Part shown: positions 1 through 8,160 of the stretch, in pieces
How the letters are laid out: the number at the start of each line of letters is the position of its first letter
Numbering within the stretch: the stretch's first letter is position 1
Assembly: GCA_964400655.1 (NCBI GenBank)
Contig: CAYNVN010000037.1
Coordinates: forward strand, 1-14,223
Direction: 5' to 3'
DNA length: 14,223 nt
Source of the DNA: B16-G9 sp964400655
GTDB lineage: Bacteria > Bacteroidota > Bacteroidia > Bacteroidales > F082
Program-made: the position numbers and the translations under genes
The notes under the pieces: generated by a model
The model's database searches: none
Seen by the model: only the letters and a program-made list of their open reading frames with translations
Told to the model about the DNA's origin: nothing

Positions 1-94
1 TGTTTAAAGTTAACAGCCTGAAATTATGGATATTCTACTGTAGAAGATAGTTCAAAAAGTAATAAGCAAATACAAACCTAAGAACGTGGTAAAA

Positions 95-2512
95 CTAAAA
101 CCCGTAATACAAACTAAGTTTACAGGCAAAATTATCTTTGGCAGCCGGAAGCGCATATGGCCCGTAACGGTACATAAGGCCCAATCCCAAATCATATACC
201 TGAAGATTCAAAAGTTTCCTCACAACAAAGCCCGACTCGAAATATCCTTTTTCGGGTGTTTTAAAATCATAGTTTAAGTGTTGTTCGGGGTGTTTAAGAG
301 CGCCGAAAGTAAAATTGGTCAGCAATAAAAGCTGGGGTTTCCATTTACCGATGTTGAATAACAGGTCTCTGAAATCCCATGTTAAGAAAAGCGAAGCATA
401 GCTATCCGATAAAAACTCGCCCGAGCGCATGGTTCCGAATGTGTAAGGGGCAAATACGGTAAACACGGCATAAGTACCCTGCGGCGAAAAGAGTTCGGTT
501 ACAGGCGCATCACCCGTTACCATGCCCCCTTTTAAAAGCCACGTAAAATAGCCGTAATAGTTGGTTTTTACAGTGTGTAATATGCGCAGGTCGATACGGT
601 TAAAACTTACATTGCTGTTAAAAACATTCTTTATGCCTGCCGTATATTTAAACCAGATAACCGGATAATCGGAACCGAACGAAACCGGCCCTTTGGTGGT
701 TTGTATGATTTTTTCGCGGTAGGCAAACCTGAATTCGATTCCTGCTTTCGACAGCTCATAGGTTTGTCCCGGCGTACTGCCGAACGGAGTAAAAACATAA
801 TCCTCAAACGCCTGTTTACTTTGCCGTGTATAGGCCAGATTCCATTTAAAATCGCGAAAAGCCTTTACCCTGAACCGGTAACTCAATTGGTACCCTCTGG
901 TTATGTTCATCCTTTTGGTAAAAAACTGACCAAAATAACTGGTGTTCCAAATTTGATTGTTATCGGTAAAAAAGGAGGTTCCCGCTTCGGGCAACACATT
1001 AAAGTAGTAATTAAATTTCAGGGTTGATTCGGAACGTTTGTGTACAATCATTGAAACATCGGCTCCGTATTTTGCCGTCTTATCGTGAAAACCGTATCCC
1101 CAGAAACCGCCAACACCAAACCTTTTCGACAGTTTCTGATTGGTGTGCAATCCAACCCCGGCATAAAAGCCTTCGTAATTGTTGTAATGAAAAAACCTGT
1201 CCATATCAAAATCAAACGGCCCCCATGGAATTACGCCCGACATAAGGCTTTGCACCGTTGCGGCATATTTGTCGAAATTGGTTTCCGCTCCAATGGAATC
1301 AATCACACGGTAGGTCTCTTTTTCGCGATCAGTAAGCGAATCGGTACGGTATTTACTCCAGTAGTCGTTGCTTTTTTTACCGGCACCCTGTTCCACTTCC
1401 ACTTCGTAAAAGCCGAAGTCCCTTTTTCTTAATCCCGGATGCAGGTTAACATCTCTAATATAGCTGTTTCCGTGGGCAACCATATCGTATTGATGTTTGC
1501 CTGCAGCTATCTTCATATTGGTAAAAATAATATCGGTATTCAGCTGCACCGGAAACCAGTGACCGTCAATTTGCCTGTACGACTGACGGATTTGAACCGT
1601 TAAACCGGTTGTATCTTTCCATGGGGATGCTTTTACATTTTGAATTGCCCAGCCGTTGCTGTTTATGTACAAAAACCCTTTTAATCCGTCGAATTTGCTG
1701 TTGCGCCGCGGACGATAGGAAATAATAAAGGTGGTGTCGCCACGGTTGTTGTAAGTGGTGTCTTCAAGTAAAAAGAAATATTTACGGGTGCTGCCTTTAC
1801 TTATGGGATTGATGTAACTTTTGTTAATGATGTTAATTTTTTCGTCGTAAAAAGAGGTGGATTGTATCTGCGACAGCATAAAAACCACCACCGGGTTTTT
1901 AAATCCGGAAACCTTTGTGGCCAGCACATTTTCCTGATTGAGTTTGGGCCTCATGTATTTACGTTCGGTAACGGTTTCCATAATAAAGAAATCCTGTTTG
2001 TCGAGAACCCGGCGGATTTTAAGTTCCGATGTATCCATCAGGGCCGTGTCTTTTTTCATCAGCGAATCGGCATCGGCCGTAAGTATCATTTTATCGTAGG
2101 ATACGTAGGTAAATTGGGGCAGGTTCTCAGGATTGTTTTTATCACGATTGGCAATTACAAGGTTGATGATACGGTGGGCGGGATTAACACCCGGGAAAAC
2201 GGTTACCTCATCAAGATTAACGGCTTTTGGGTTCATCAGTATTGTTTGAAACCTCTTTGTTGTATCGGGAGTGTAATCGAGCGGCTCGTAACCAATATAG
2301 GTTAGCTTAAGGGTGGGATTATTATTGTTAATGTAAATCTTAAACTTTCCGTCGATATCGCTTACGGTACCCTGTTTGCCGTCCGCGGTAATAATATTGA
2401 CGAACGCCAGCGGTTTTTTATTGTTTCCGTCAAGCACCTTTCCTTCGATAAAGGTCTGTGCCTGAAGAGCAGCCGTAAACAACCAAAGCAGTATAAAAAG
2501 CAGATGTTTCAC
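95..2512 (-). CDS. DUF5686 outer-membrane protein with carboxypeptidase-regulatory-like N-terminal domain
   Basis: The 805-residue product starts with a clear signal peptide (MKHLLFILLWLFTAALQA, then QT). Residues about 22-105 form a CarboxypepD_reg-like beta-sandwich (IEGKVLDGNNKKPLAFVNI, GTVSDIDGKFKI, LKLTYIGYEP), the domain found at the N terminus of TonB-linked and related Bacteroidota surface proteins. The remainder matches what I know of the DUF5686 family: an aspartate- and tyrosine-rich middle part, then from about residue 430 alternating aromatic/polar beta strands and a terminal phenylalanine (SLYYGF), as in outer-membrane beta-barrels. The family's function is not established; an outer-membrane barrel is inferred. 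There is no T9SS sorting domain and no TonB plug motif that I can see. A perfect TAnnTTTG box lies 18 bases before the ATG, so it is probably transcribed on its own although the glycosylase gene lies 74 bases upstream on the same strand. Confidence 0.9.
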   Translation of the reverse strand: MKHLLFILLWLFTAALQAQTFIEGKVLDGNNKKPLAFVNIITADGKQGTVSDIDGKFKIYINNNNPTLKLTYIGYEPLDYTPDTTKRFQTILMNPKAVNLDEVTVFPGVNPAHRIINLVIANRDKNNPENLPQFTYVSYDKMILTADADSLMKKDTALMDTSELKIRRVLDKQDFFIMETVTERKYMRPKLNQENVLATKVSGFKNPVVVFMLSQIQSTSFYDEKINIINKSYINPISKGSTRKYFFLLEDTTYNNRGDTTFIISYRPRRNSKFDGLKGFLYINSNGWAIQNVKASPWKDTTGLTVQIRQSYRQIDGHWFPVQLNTDIIFTNMKIAAGKHQYDMVAHGNSYIRDVNLHPGLRKRDFGFYEVEVEQGAGKKSNDYWSKYRTDSLTDREKETYRVIDSIGAETNFDKYAATVQSLMSGVIPWGPFDFDMDRFFHYNNYEGFYAGVGLHTNQKLSKRFGVGGFWGYGFHDKTAKYGADVSMIVHKRSESTLKFNYYFNVLPEAGTSFFTDNNQIWNTSYFGQFFTKRMNITRGYQLSYRFRVKAFRDFKWNLAYTRQSKQAFEDYVFTPFGSTPGQTYELSKAGIEFRFAYREKIIQTTKGPVSFGSDYPVIWFKYTAGIKNVFNSNVSFNRIDLRILHTVKTNYYGYFTWLLKGGMVTGDAPVTELFSPQGTYAVFTVFAPYTFGTMRSGEFLSDSYASLFLTWDFRDLLFNIGKWKPQLLLLTNFTFGALKHPEQHLNYDFKTPEKGYFESGFVVRKLLNLQVYDLGLGLMYRYGPYALPAAKDNFACKLSLYYGF

Positions 2513-2530
2513 TTATCACTATTAACGGGT

Positions 2531-2557
2531 CAAAAATAGATTAAAAACCTCATCAAA
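2531..2557 (-). promoter_or_regulatory. Candidate Bacteroidota promoter of the DUF5686 gene
   Basis: On the minus strand TATTTTTG (2531-2538) fits the -7 consensus TAnnTTTG exactly and ends 18 bases before the ATG of the DUF5686 gene. A TTTG at 2554-2557 could be the -33 element, but the spacer is only 15 bases, shorter than the usual 17-23. The -7 box is convincing by position; the -33 pairing is doubtful. Confidence 0.5.
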
Positions 2558-2586
2558 AAGGTTTAAAAATGTATGCAGTGCGGGTA

Positions 2587-3255
2587 TTACGTTATCAACG
2601 TTTTGATGGTGGAGGTTAATATTTCGTCAAGCTGTTTGCGGCGGTATTGCATAACCCACCGGGGGTGCGGCAGCGGAATAAGCTCTTCAAAAAGATTCAA
2701 ATCGAGGTTCAGCATTTTCAGGTAGTCGTAATTTCTGCCCTGCCCCAACACGTAAACCCTTTTAAAAACAATGCCAAACCCAATTTGCTCAATCAGGCTT
2801 TTTGTGATAAACGATTTAAGGGCGCGGGTCAGTTCGTGCGAATCGTAGTAGTTGTAGTTTTTTCCCTCTTTAATAAATCCCAGCGGACTTACTGCTCCCA
2901 GATAAAAATGCCGGAAAAAATGTTCCGGGCCGCCCATTTTGTCGATCAGCAGATAAACAAATTCCGACGACAATTCACCCTTTTTGGCAAAACTGTTTTT
3001 AATGCCGCAGTTGTTTTCAAGCCTTACCGGATCGGTAAAAGGGATGCCGGTTACCCCTGCACCAAATCTGCCGGGATTGATGCCCAGTATCATAACACGT
3101 CCTTTGCTGTCGTTATAATATTTGTTATAAAAGGCGGTGCATACCTCCATCACCTCTTTGTTTTGGTAAGGGTTAAGGACTTCAACACCATTTGGAAGTT
3201 GCTCATGTATTGCAATGGAACGGTAAAACTTAAGGATTCTGTCGGAAAAAGTCAT
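2587..3255 (-). CDS. SMUG2-type uracil-DNA glycosylase family protein (DUF4918)
   Basis: This 222-residue protein looks like the SMUG2 branch of the uracil-DNA glycosylase superfamily, which removes uracil (and in a studied homologue other deaminated bases) from DNA to start base-excision repair in the cytoplasm. Visible signatures are motif 1, GINPGRFGAG at residues 58-67, continuing to GIPFTDP at 70-76; a central LGAVSPLGF at 119-127; the strand VYVLGQG at 167-173; and motif 2, PLPHPRWVMQYR at 194-205, with His197 in the DNA-loop position. The catalytic-loop asparagine of SMUG-type enzymes is probably Asn60 in GINPG. The length is normal for the family. It lies divergently from the secreted propeller gene with 56 bases between the two start codons, and upstream of the DUF5686 gene on the same strand. 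No functional link to its neighbours is apparent. Substrate range cannot be read from the sequence. Confidence 0.87.
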   Translation of the reverse strand: MTFSDRILKFYRSIAIHEQLPNGVEVLNPYQNKEVMEVCTAFYNKYYNDSKGRVMILGINPGRFGAGVTGIPFTDPVRLENNCGIKNSFAKKGELSSEFVYLLIDKMGGPEHFFRHFYLGAVSPLGFIKEGKNYNYYDSHELTRALKSFITKSLIEQIGFGIVFKRVYVLGQGRNYDYLKMLNLDLNLFEELIPLPHPRWVMQYRRKQLDEILTSTIKTLIT

Positions 3256-3286
3256 CGGTACAAATGATTTGTTGTATTATCTTTAC

Positions 3287-3312
3287 CAAAGTTAAAACAA
3301 TATGATAACAAA
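3287..3312 (-). promoter_or_regulatory. Candidate promoter of the SMUG2-like gene
   Basis: On the minus strand TAACTTTG (3287-3294) is a perfect TAnnTTTG -7 box, 31 bases upstream of the glycosylase ATG. TTTG at 3309-3312 is a possible -33 element with a short 14-base spacer, and it overlaps the first base of the divergent start codon. On the plus strand TATCTTTA (3278-3285, one mismatch to TAnnTTTG) may serve the divergent secreted-protein gene, so two promoters would interleave in this 56-base gap. Confidence 0.45.
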
Positions 3313-5246
3313 TGAACGGGACGGGAAAAATTAGTTTGTTTTTATACATGATTTTTCTGTTTTGCTTTTCGGTATTTTCGGTTGGCCAACAGAGTTATCT
3401 GATGAATCAAAAGGTGTTTAACAGCGATGAAATCAATTACGGAAAAGGTGTTGCGGTTGTGCAAAATAGATTTTTTGTTGTGGGCGACAATTTGGTAAGC
3501 GATACCTGTTCCAACTTTTATTTTGCCAAAATTGATGACGACACCTCAATTACCAACCTGAGGTTTTACGGAGGCTCATCCACCGAAACCGTTAATGCCG
3601 TTTTGCCGTTGGGCGATACGGGATTTCTGCTGGCAGGTTCGGCAGCTTCAAACAATGGCGACTTAAGCTCCAATTTCGGACTGGGTGACTGCTGGCTTGT
3701 AAGAACAGATACGGCAGGAAATATTTTATGGCAACAAAATTACGGCGGTTCGGCATACGACCGGGCCGATGCCGTAGCAAAGCTGCCGGAAGGCGGTTTT
3801 GTGGTAACAGGCAGCACCCGTTCAGCCGATCATCAGGTTGGGTTTAACCACGGCGAGTCGGATTTGTGGCTTTTTAAAATTGATGATCAGGGAAACCTTT
3901 TGTGGGAAAAAACCCTCGGCGGAAGCGATGTGGATAACGGCAAAGCCTTAATCGTACTGGATGACACGCTGTTGATGATTTTCGGAAATACCAAATCGGA
4001 TGACGGTGACGTGGCGGTAAATCACGGCAAATCCGATTACTGGCTGATTCGGTTTAATATGAAAGGCGACACCATTGTTTGGGAAAAAACCTATGGAGAT
4101 GAAGAAAGTGATGCCGGTTCGGATATGATTGAGGCGCATGACGGAGGATACATTCTCGCAGGAAGTTCCAGAACGGGCGAAAAGGGTATTGAAAATAACG
4201 GCAAAAACGACTACAGAGTGTTAAAGGTTGATAAAAACGGACAAATTATCTGGGATCATTCCTTTGGCGGTTCAATGGACGAAATAGCAAACGATGTTTT
4301 GACCGCTGACGGCGAAGGATACCTTGTGTCGGGATACACCTATTCGCAGGATGGCGATGTGGAAGGCAATCACGGAGGCCGTGATATGTGGATCGTAAAA
4401 CTTAATAACGACGGCAAAATGGAGTGGCAACGACCGTTGGGAGGTATGTATCACGAAGTGGCCTATGGTGCCGATATATGTAACGACGGCGGTTACCGAA
4501 TTACCGGATATGCCATTTCAAAAAGCGGCGACGTGTTGGGACACGATAAACGAAAAATGGATACATGGACGGTTAAACTGTGTGAAGAAAATGTTGTGAA
4601 AGATTTTGTTAATATATGCGACGGACAAAGCTACGAATGGGAAGGAGATGTTTACGATGAGGAGGGAACTTATGAAAAATATTATGTTAACCGTTGCGGG
4701 TTCGACAGCATCCGTCAGTTAAAATTGAGAATAAACGATTATCCTGAAAGTTTTGAAATAGAAGGCGAAGAACAACCCTATTTCGGAAAACCTTTTACCT
4801 ATACCGCACCACTTATTTATCAAAATATTTATCATTGGTTTCCGGTGAACGGTGTGGTGGTGGACACTCCCGCCTTTAACCGGATTGCAATCGCCTGGGG
4901 CGGTGGCGGAACAGGTGTGCTAAAAGCGGTGGCGGAACGTCCGGGAGGTTGTTTAAGCGATACGGCTTTTTTTGAGGTTACCATTGTGGGTGAAGCGGTT
5001 AACGATGTTTCGAAAGAGGCTGTTTCCGTTGGTCCGGTACCCGTTTCCGATGTGTTAACCGTAAAGGGCAAACATATAATTAAAGCCGAACTGTATGGAC
5101 TAAGCGGTAACAGGATGTTGTCAGCAGATAATCATAACGAGGCATCCGGGTTAAAACTGGAGGTATCGGCACTTCCGGCCGGTGTTTATTATTTAAAAAT
5201 TAAGCTGAAACATAAGGTTGTAATAAAAAAGATTGTAAAAATATAA
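3312..5246 (+). CDS. Secreted beta-propeller repeat protein with T9SS type A sorting domain
   Basis: The 644-residue product has a signal peptide (hydrophobic residues 8-24, cleavage near SVG/QQ). Residues about 70-424 are tandem repeats with a period of 58: blade-start tryptophans or equivalents fall at 71, 128, 186, 244, 302, 360 and 419. Each unit has the pattern WLxKxDxxGNxxW, then GGSxxD, a GGY strand and SxDGDVxxNHG. This is the architecture of Bacteroidota beta-propeller surface proteins; six full units plus a closing strand can be counted. Residues 433-474 form a small module with Cys436 and Cys462 (ICDGQSYEW and CGFDSI). An Ig/PKD-like stretch (about 480-560) follows. Residues 571-644 are a T9SS C-terminal sorting domain (VGPVPVSDVLTV, AELYGLSGN, LPAGVYYLKI), so the protein should be exported by T9SS and bound to the surface or released. 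The ligand is unknown. ATG at 3312 is chosen because the signal peptide follows it directly. Confidence 0.9.
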   Translation: MNGTGKISLFLYMIFLFCFSVFSVGQQSYLMNQKVFNSDEINYGKGVAVVQNRFFVVGDNLVSDTCSNFYFAKIDDDTSITNLRFYGGSSTETVNAVLPLGDTGFLLAGSAASNNGDLSSNFGLGDCWLVRTDTAGNILWQQNYGGSAYDRADAVAKLPEGGFVVTGSTRSADHQVGFNHGESDLWLFKIDDQGNLLWEKTLGGSDVDNGKALIVLDDTLLMIFGNTKSDDGDVAVNHGKSDYWLIRFNMKGDTIVWEKTYGDEESDAGSDMIEAHDGGYILAGSSRTGEKGIENNGKNDYRVLKVDKNGQIIWDHSFGGSMDEIANDVLTADGEGYLVSGYTYSQDGDVEGNHGGRDMWIVKLNNDGKMEWQRPLGGMYHEVAYGADICNDGGYRITGYAISKSGDVLGHDKRKMDTWTVKLCEENVVKDFVNICDGQSYEWEGDVYDEEGTYEKYYVNRCGFDSIRQLKLRINDYPESFEIEGEEQPYFGKPFTYTAPLIYQNIYHWFPVNGVVVDTPAFNRIAIAWGGGGTGVLKAVAERPGGCLSDTAFFEVTIVGEAVNDVSKEAVSVGPVPVSDVLTVKGKHIIKAELYGLSGNRMLSADNHNEASGLKLEVSALPAGVYYLKIKLKHKVVIKKIVKI

Positions 5247-5266
5247 CCGGAACCGGTGCTTTTTTT
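5246..5266 (+). terminator. Short Rho-independent-like terminator
   Basis: Immediately at the stop codon of the propeller gene, ACCGGAACCGGT (5246-5257) can fold as a small GC hairpin (4 bp with GAAC loop), followed by GC and seven T residues (5260-5266). The T tract supports a terminator; the stem is short, so strength is uncertain. Confidence 0.5.
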
Positions 5267-5386
5267 GTAGATTTATCTGATTATATTAAAAACAACATAA
5301 TCTTTGTTTTCTATTTTGCTGTATATTACAGCCTGTAAAACAAAACAACCATAAAACAATCTAAAATTTAACTTGATACAAACAAA

Positions 5387-6511
5387 GTGAAAACTAACAG
5401 CGAACCATTAATAAATGTAATTGATTTACTCATTAAAAAGGCATTTCCTTTTGCCGTATATCAATATCCCGGTTCGGGCGAAATTTGTATTATAGCACAA
5501 AGCGAACCGGTACACCTCGTTTACAATATTGATGAAATTTGTAATTTAAACGGGTTTTTAATTGCCCCTTTTGAGTCGGTAAAAACCGGTTTGGGATATT
5601 TTATAAGAAACGACCTGTTTGCATGCGAAAGCAAAGGTTTTGAAGATATACTGAACAAAATAAAAAAAACCGTTTCTGTTAATAAACCCAACGGGTTTAT
5701 GCCTGCCTGCGAGATGACAAGGGATGAATATCTTGAAATGGCTGAGTTTGTAATTGAGAAGCTAAAGCGGAAACAACTGGACAAAGTGGTTATGTCAAGG
5801 GTTATCAGTCTTAAGCGTGAGAAAAGTTTTAGTGTCAGCGATTTCTTCTTAAAACTGGCAGAAAATTATAAGGGAGCCTTTGTTTATCTCTTTTTTATTC
5901 CCGATTCGGGTATGTGGGTTGGAGCTACACCGGAAATTCTGCTTAGCAGGAAAAAGAACGGAGATGTGGTCATTATGTCGCTGGCAGGAACCGCTAAAAT
6001 AGAAAAAGGTAAAAATATCATTTGGGGTAGCAAAGAAAAGGAAGAACAACAATATGTTTCTGATTATATCAGTCACCAGCTGAAAAAACTTGGTATTGAG
6101 GAATTTTATGAAGGGCCGGTTAAAACGGTAGCTGCCGGCCACATCGCCCATTTACAAACCATCTTTGAAGTTAAGGCTGAACAGCTTGAGGACAAAACAG
6201 GTTCGCTGATAAAAGGGCTACACCCCACACCGGCCGTTTGTGGTTTGCCCAAAACCAATGCCTACAAAATCATTCAGGCTTTCGAGAAACACGACAGACG
6301 GTTTTATACAGGTTATTTGGGCCCCTGGAAACTAAACGGCAGGTCGGACCTGTTTGTAAACCTGCGATGCGCCGAAATAACATCCGACAACATTAACCTG
6401 TATGTAGGCGGTGGTTTTACAGCCGATTCCATTCCTGAAAAAGAGTGGGAAGAAACCGAACTCAAAGCCCAAACGCTGATAAAAGTAATTAACAAAGAAA
6501 ACAAAACCTGA
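5387..6511 (+). CDS. menF: Isochorismate synthase (chorismate-binding, MenF type)
   Basis: This 374-residue protein is a chorismate-utilising enzyme that most resembles isochorismate synthase, converting chorismate to isochorismate as the first step of menaquinone synthesis in the cytoplasm. The family signatures are all present: LDKVVMSR at residues 131-138 (Lys133 is the likely general base), GATPEILLS at 179-187 (Glu183 the likely general acid), SLAGTA at 198-203, GLHPTPAVCGLPK at 277-289, RRFYTGYLGP at 304-313, and the Mg-binding end YVGGGFTADS plus EKEWEETELK at 351-360. An EntC-like siderophore or salicylate role is possible, but no siderophore genes are nearby and menaquinone is the usual Bacteroidota quinone. 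The start is GTG at 5387: the frame is closed by TAA at 5369 and there is no other start codon between. No other men gene is in the window. It converges on the Maf gene with 17 bases between the stops and no clear terminator. Confidence 0.85.
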   Translation: MKTNSEPLINVIDLLIKKAFPFAVYQYPGSGEICIIAQSEPVHLVYNIDEICNLNGFLIAPFESVKTGLGYFIRNDLFACESKGFEDILNKIKKTVSVNKPNGFMPACEMTRDEYLEMAEFVIEKLKRKQLDKVVMSRVISLKREKSFSVSDFFLKLAENYKGAFVYLFFIPDSGMWVGATPEILLSRKKNGDVVIMSLAGTAKIEKGKNIIWGSKEKEEQQYVSDYISHQLKKLGIEEFYEGPVKTVAAGHIAHLQTIFEVKAEQLEDKTGSLIKGLHPTPAVCGLPKTNAYKIIQAFEKHDRRFYTGYLGPWKLNGRSDLFVNLRCAEITSDNINLYVGGGFTADSIPEKEWEETELKAQTLIKVINKENKT

Positions 6512-6528
6512 CCGGCCTCTCTAAAGCA

Positions 6529-7122
6529 TTAATCTTCTGGCCATTTTATTAACTCTTCATAGAGCCGGTGCGTGGGCAGTCCCACCACATTAAAATAGGA
6601 ACCTTCAATCTTTTCAATTCCGGCATGCCCTATCCATTCCTGTATTCCGTATGCTCCTGCCTTGTCAAACGGACGAAACCGGCTTACGTAATATTCAATT
6701 TCGGTATTGGAAAGTGTTTTAAAGTAAACATCGGTTGAAACGATAAATCCACGCTCTTTTGCTTTTGAACGGATGGTTACACCGGTAATTACCTTGTGGC
6801 ATTTACCCGAAAGCTGCTTTAGCATTTCAACGGCCTGCTCATATCCGTTGGGCTTGCCTAATATTTTGTTTCCCAGCGCAACAATGGTATCGGCGGTAAT
6901 AATTATCCTTCCCGGCGTAAAATAGTCCGGCTCAAAAGCACCGGCTTTTAAGCGGCTTAAAAACAGGGCGGCATCTTCAGGTGATGCTCCTTCGGGGATT
7001 ATTTCGTTAACGGGGCGCGTTTCAACCCTGAAACGGATGCCCATTTCTGACAGCAGCTGTTTTCTGCGTGGCGACCCGGATGCAAGAATGATATCGTACG
7101 GTTTTAAAAGTTCGTTTAGCAT
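6529..7122 (-). CDS. maf: Maf family nucleotide pyrophosphatase
   Basis: The 197-residue protein is a complete Maf/ITPase-fold enzyme, which hydrolyses nucleoside triphosphates to the monophosphate and pyrophosphate and is thought to clear non-canonical or excess nucleotides. Seen in the sequence: the N-terminal phosphate-binding signature ILASGSPRRKQLL (residues 12-24), ITADTIV with Asp78 at 75-81, ILGKP at 87-91, FDKAGAYGIQEW at 152-163, and IEGSYFNVVGLP at 172-183. The GIQ glutamine (161) together with Arg19/Arg20 and Lys90 suggests the YhdE-like dTTP/UTP subfamily rather than the m7GTP subfamily; this is inference from motif memory. It is the second gene of a minus-strand unit, only 12 bases after the stop of the alpha/beta hydrolase, so co-transcription is likely. 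Its 3' end faces the menF stop codon. Confidence 0.93.
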   Translation of the reverse strand: MLNELLKPYDIILASGSPRRKQLLSEMGIRFRVETRPVNEIIPEGASPEDAALFLSRLKAGAFEPDYFTPGRIIITADTIVALGNKILGKPNGYEQAVEMLKQLSGKCHKVITGVTIRSKAKERGFIVSTDVYFKTLSNTEIEYYVSRFRPFDKAGAYGIQEWIGHAGIEKIEGSYFNVVGLPTHRLYEELIKWPED

Positions 7123-7134
7123 GTTCAGGTTTTG

Positions 7135-8055
7135 TTAAACATTGTCAGAAAGCCAGTTTATCATATCACCGATTACCATATCCTTTATCGGTTCGTTAAT
7201 TATTTCGTGCCGGGCACCCGAATAAAGTTTTACCGTAACATTTTTTACGCCGGCCTCTTTGTATTTACGGGCAATCAGTTCAATATCTTTTCCTTTGTTT
7301 GCCAGCGGATCGTCCGCTCCCGAGGCAAGAAGAATGTTCAATTTGCCGGGTGTATTCCGAAACACCTCTTTTTTACGCACCATCAGAAGGGCTTTCGACA
7401 TTTGTATGCCAAACTCAATGGTGATGGTATTGCCGTTTAACGGATCGGCAACATATTTTTCAACCTCTTTTTCATCGCTGTTGATAAAATCGAGGGTTCC
7501 CTTCCGGTTTTTTACTTTGGCATTAATCTGTCCCCATAAAAAGTCGTTGAATTTTTGGTTCGGAATATTTTTATCGGTAAACAACGACCAGAGCCCGGCC
7601 AGCATAATCCCCCCCTTTAATTCGAGGGTGTTGCCCCGGCTTGTTCCCGAAAGAATGGCCGCTTTAAACTCGTTGCCCCGCTGTGAAATCAGCATACGCG
7701 TCATAAACGAACCCAAACTGTGTCCGAAAACAGCCTTTGGCAGGTCAGGATACAATGCAATGATATGGTCAAGAATTTGGGATGTGTCCTGCACAGCTCT
7801 TACAAAACCGTCGTTATCACCAAAATGCGAAAATATTCCGCTCTCTTTGGCCGTTAAACCATGTCCCCTGTGGTCGGGTGCAATAACCACAAACCCCTTT
7901 TCATTTAATGCTTTGGCAAAATGTTCGTAACGTTTGGCGTGCTCAACCGAGCCGTGAATCAAAAACAATAGTTTATCGGGGTTTTGGGGAACCCACCGGT
8001 GAAGGTGGATGTTTAAACCGTCGTTTAGCTTAATCGTAAATGTGTCGTAATTCAT
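7135..8055 (-). CDS. Alpha/beta hydrolase, monoacylglycerol lipase / lysophospholipase type
   Basis: This 306-residue protein has the alpha/beta-hydrolase fold of the Hydrolase_4 (serine aminopeptidase S33, PldB-like) group, usually acting on monoacylglycerols or lysophospholipids. The oxyanion motif LIHGSVEHAKRY is at residues 32-43, APDHRGHGLT at 59-68, and the nucleophile elbow GHSLGS puts the serine at 113. The probable acid is Asp249 in SGADDPL, and the histidine is His283 in YSGARHEI, so the triad is complete. No signal peptide or membrane segment is visible, which suggests a cytoplasmic enzyme; the substrate is unproven. It is the first gene of a two-gene unit with maf. On the minus strand TATCTTTA at 8075-8082 lies 19 bases upstream of the ATG and differs by one base from the TAnnTTTG box. 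Confidence 0.88.
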   Translation of the reverse strand: MNYDTFTIKLNDGLNIHLHRWVPQNPDKLLFLIHGSVEHAKRYEHFAKALNEKGFVVIAPDHRGHGLTAKESGIFSHFGDNDGFVRAVQDTSQILDHIIALYPDLPKAVFGHSLGSFMTRMLISQRGNEFKAAILSGTSRGNTLELKGGIMLAGLWSLFTDKNIPNQKFNDFLWGQINAKVKNRKGTLDFINSDEKEVEKYVADPLNGNTITIEFGIQMSKALLMVRKKEVFRNTPGKLNILLASGADDPLANKGKDIELIARKYKEAGVKNVTVKLYSGARHEIINEPIKDMVIGDMINWLSDNV

Positions 8056-8074
8056 AACCGTACTTTTAATCGCA

Positions 8075-8103
8075 TAAAGATAGAAATTAAGTTGGTTTTG
8101 AAA
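8075..8103 (-). promoter_or_regulatory. Candidate promoter of the hydrolase-maf unit
   Basis: On the minus strand TTTC (8100-8103), a 17-base spacer and TATCTTTA (8075-8082) match TTTG-N17-TAnnTTTG with one mismatch in each box. Placement 19 bases before the hydrolase ATG is right, but the two mismatches keep this tentative. Confidence 0.35.
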
Positions 8104-8160
8104 CCCTGTTTTATGGGGTAAAAAATAAATAACATCAACACCAATACAATATTAACAACA

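Noticed and set aside
33..45. Short palindrome TTCTACTGTAGAA after the DUF5686 gene as a terminator
   Set aside because: A five-base A+T-rich stem with no T tract behind it in the gene's direction.
73..80. TAGGTTTG on the minus strand, possible promoter for a gene to the left of the window
   Set aside because: Perfect TAnnTTTG boxes are expected by chance several times in a window of this size; no TTTG lies at -33 and the putative gene is not visible.
701..2305. Open frames on the plus strand inside the DUF5686 gene (and similar ones opposite the other large genes)
   Set aside because: They lie antisense to well-supported genes, show no recognisable domain or signal, and reflect codon use of the real frame.
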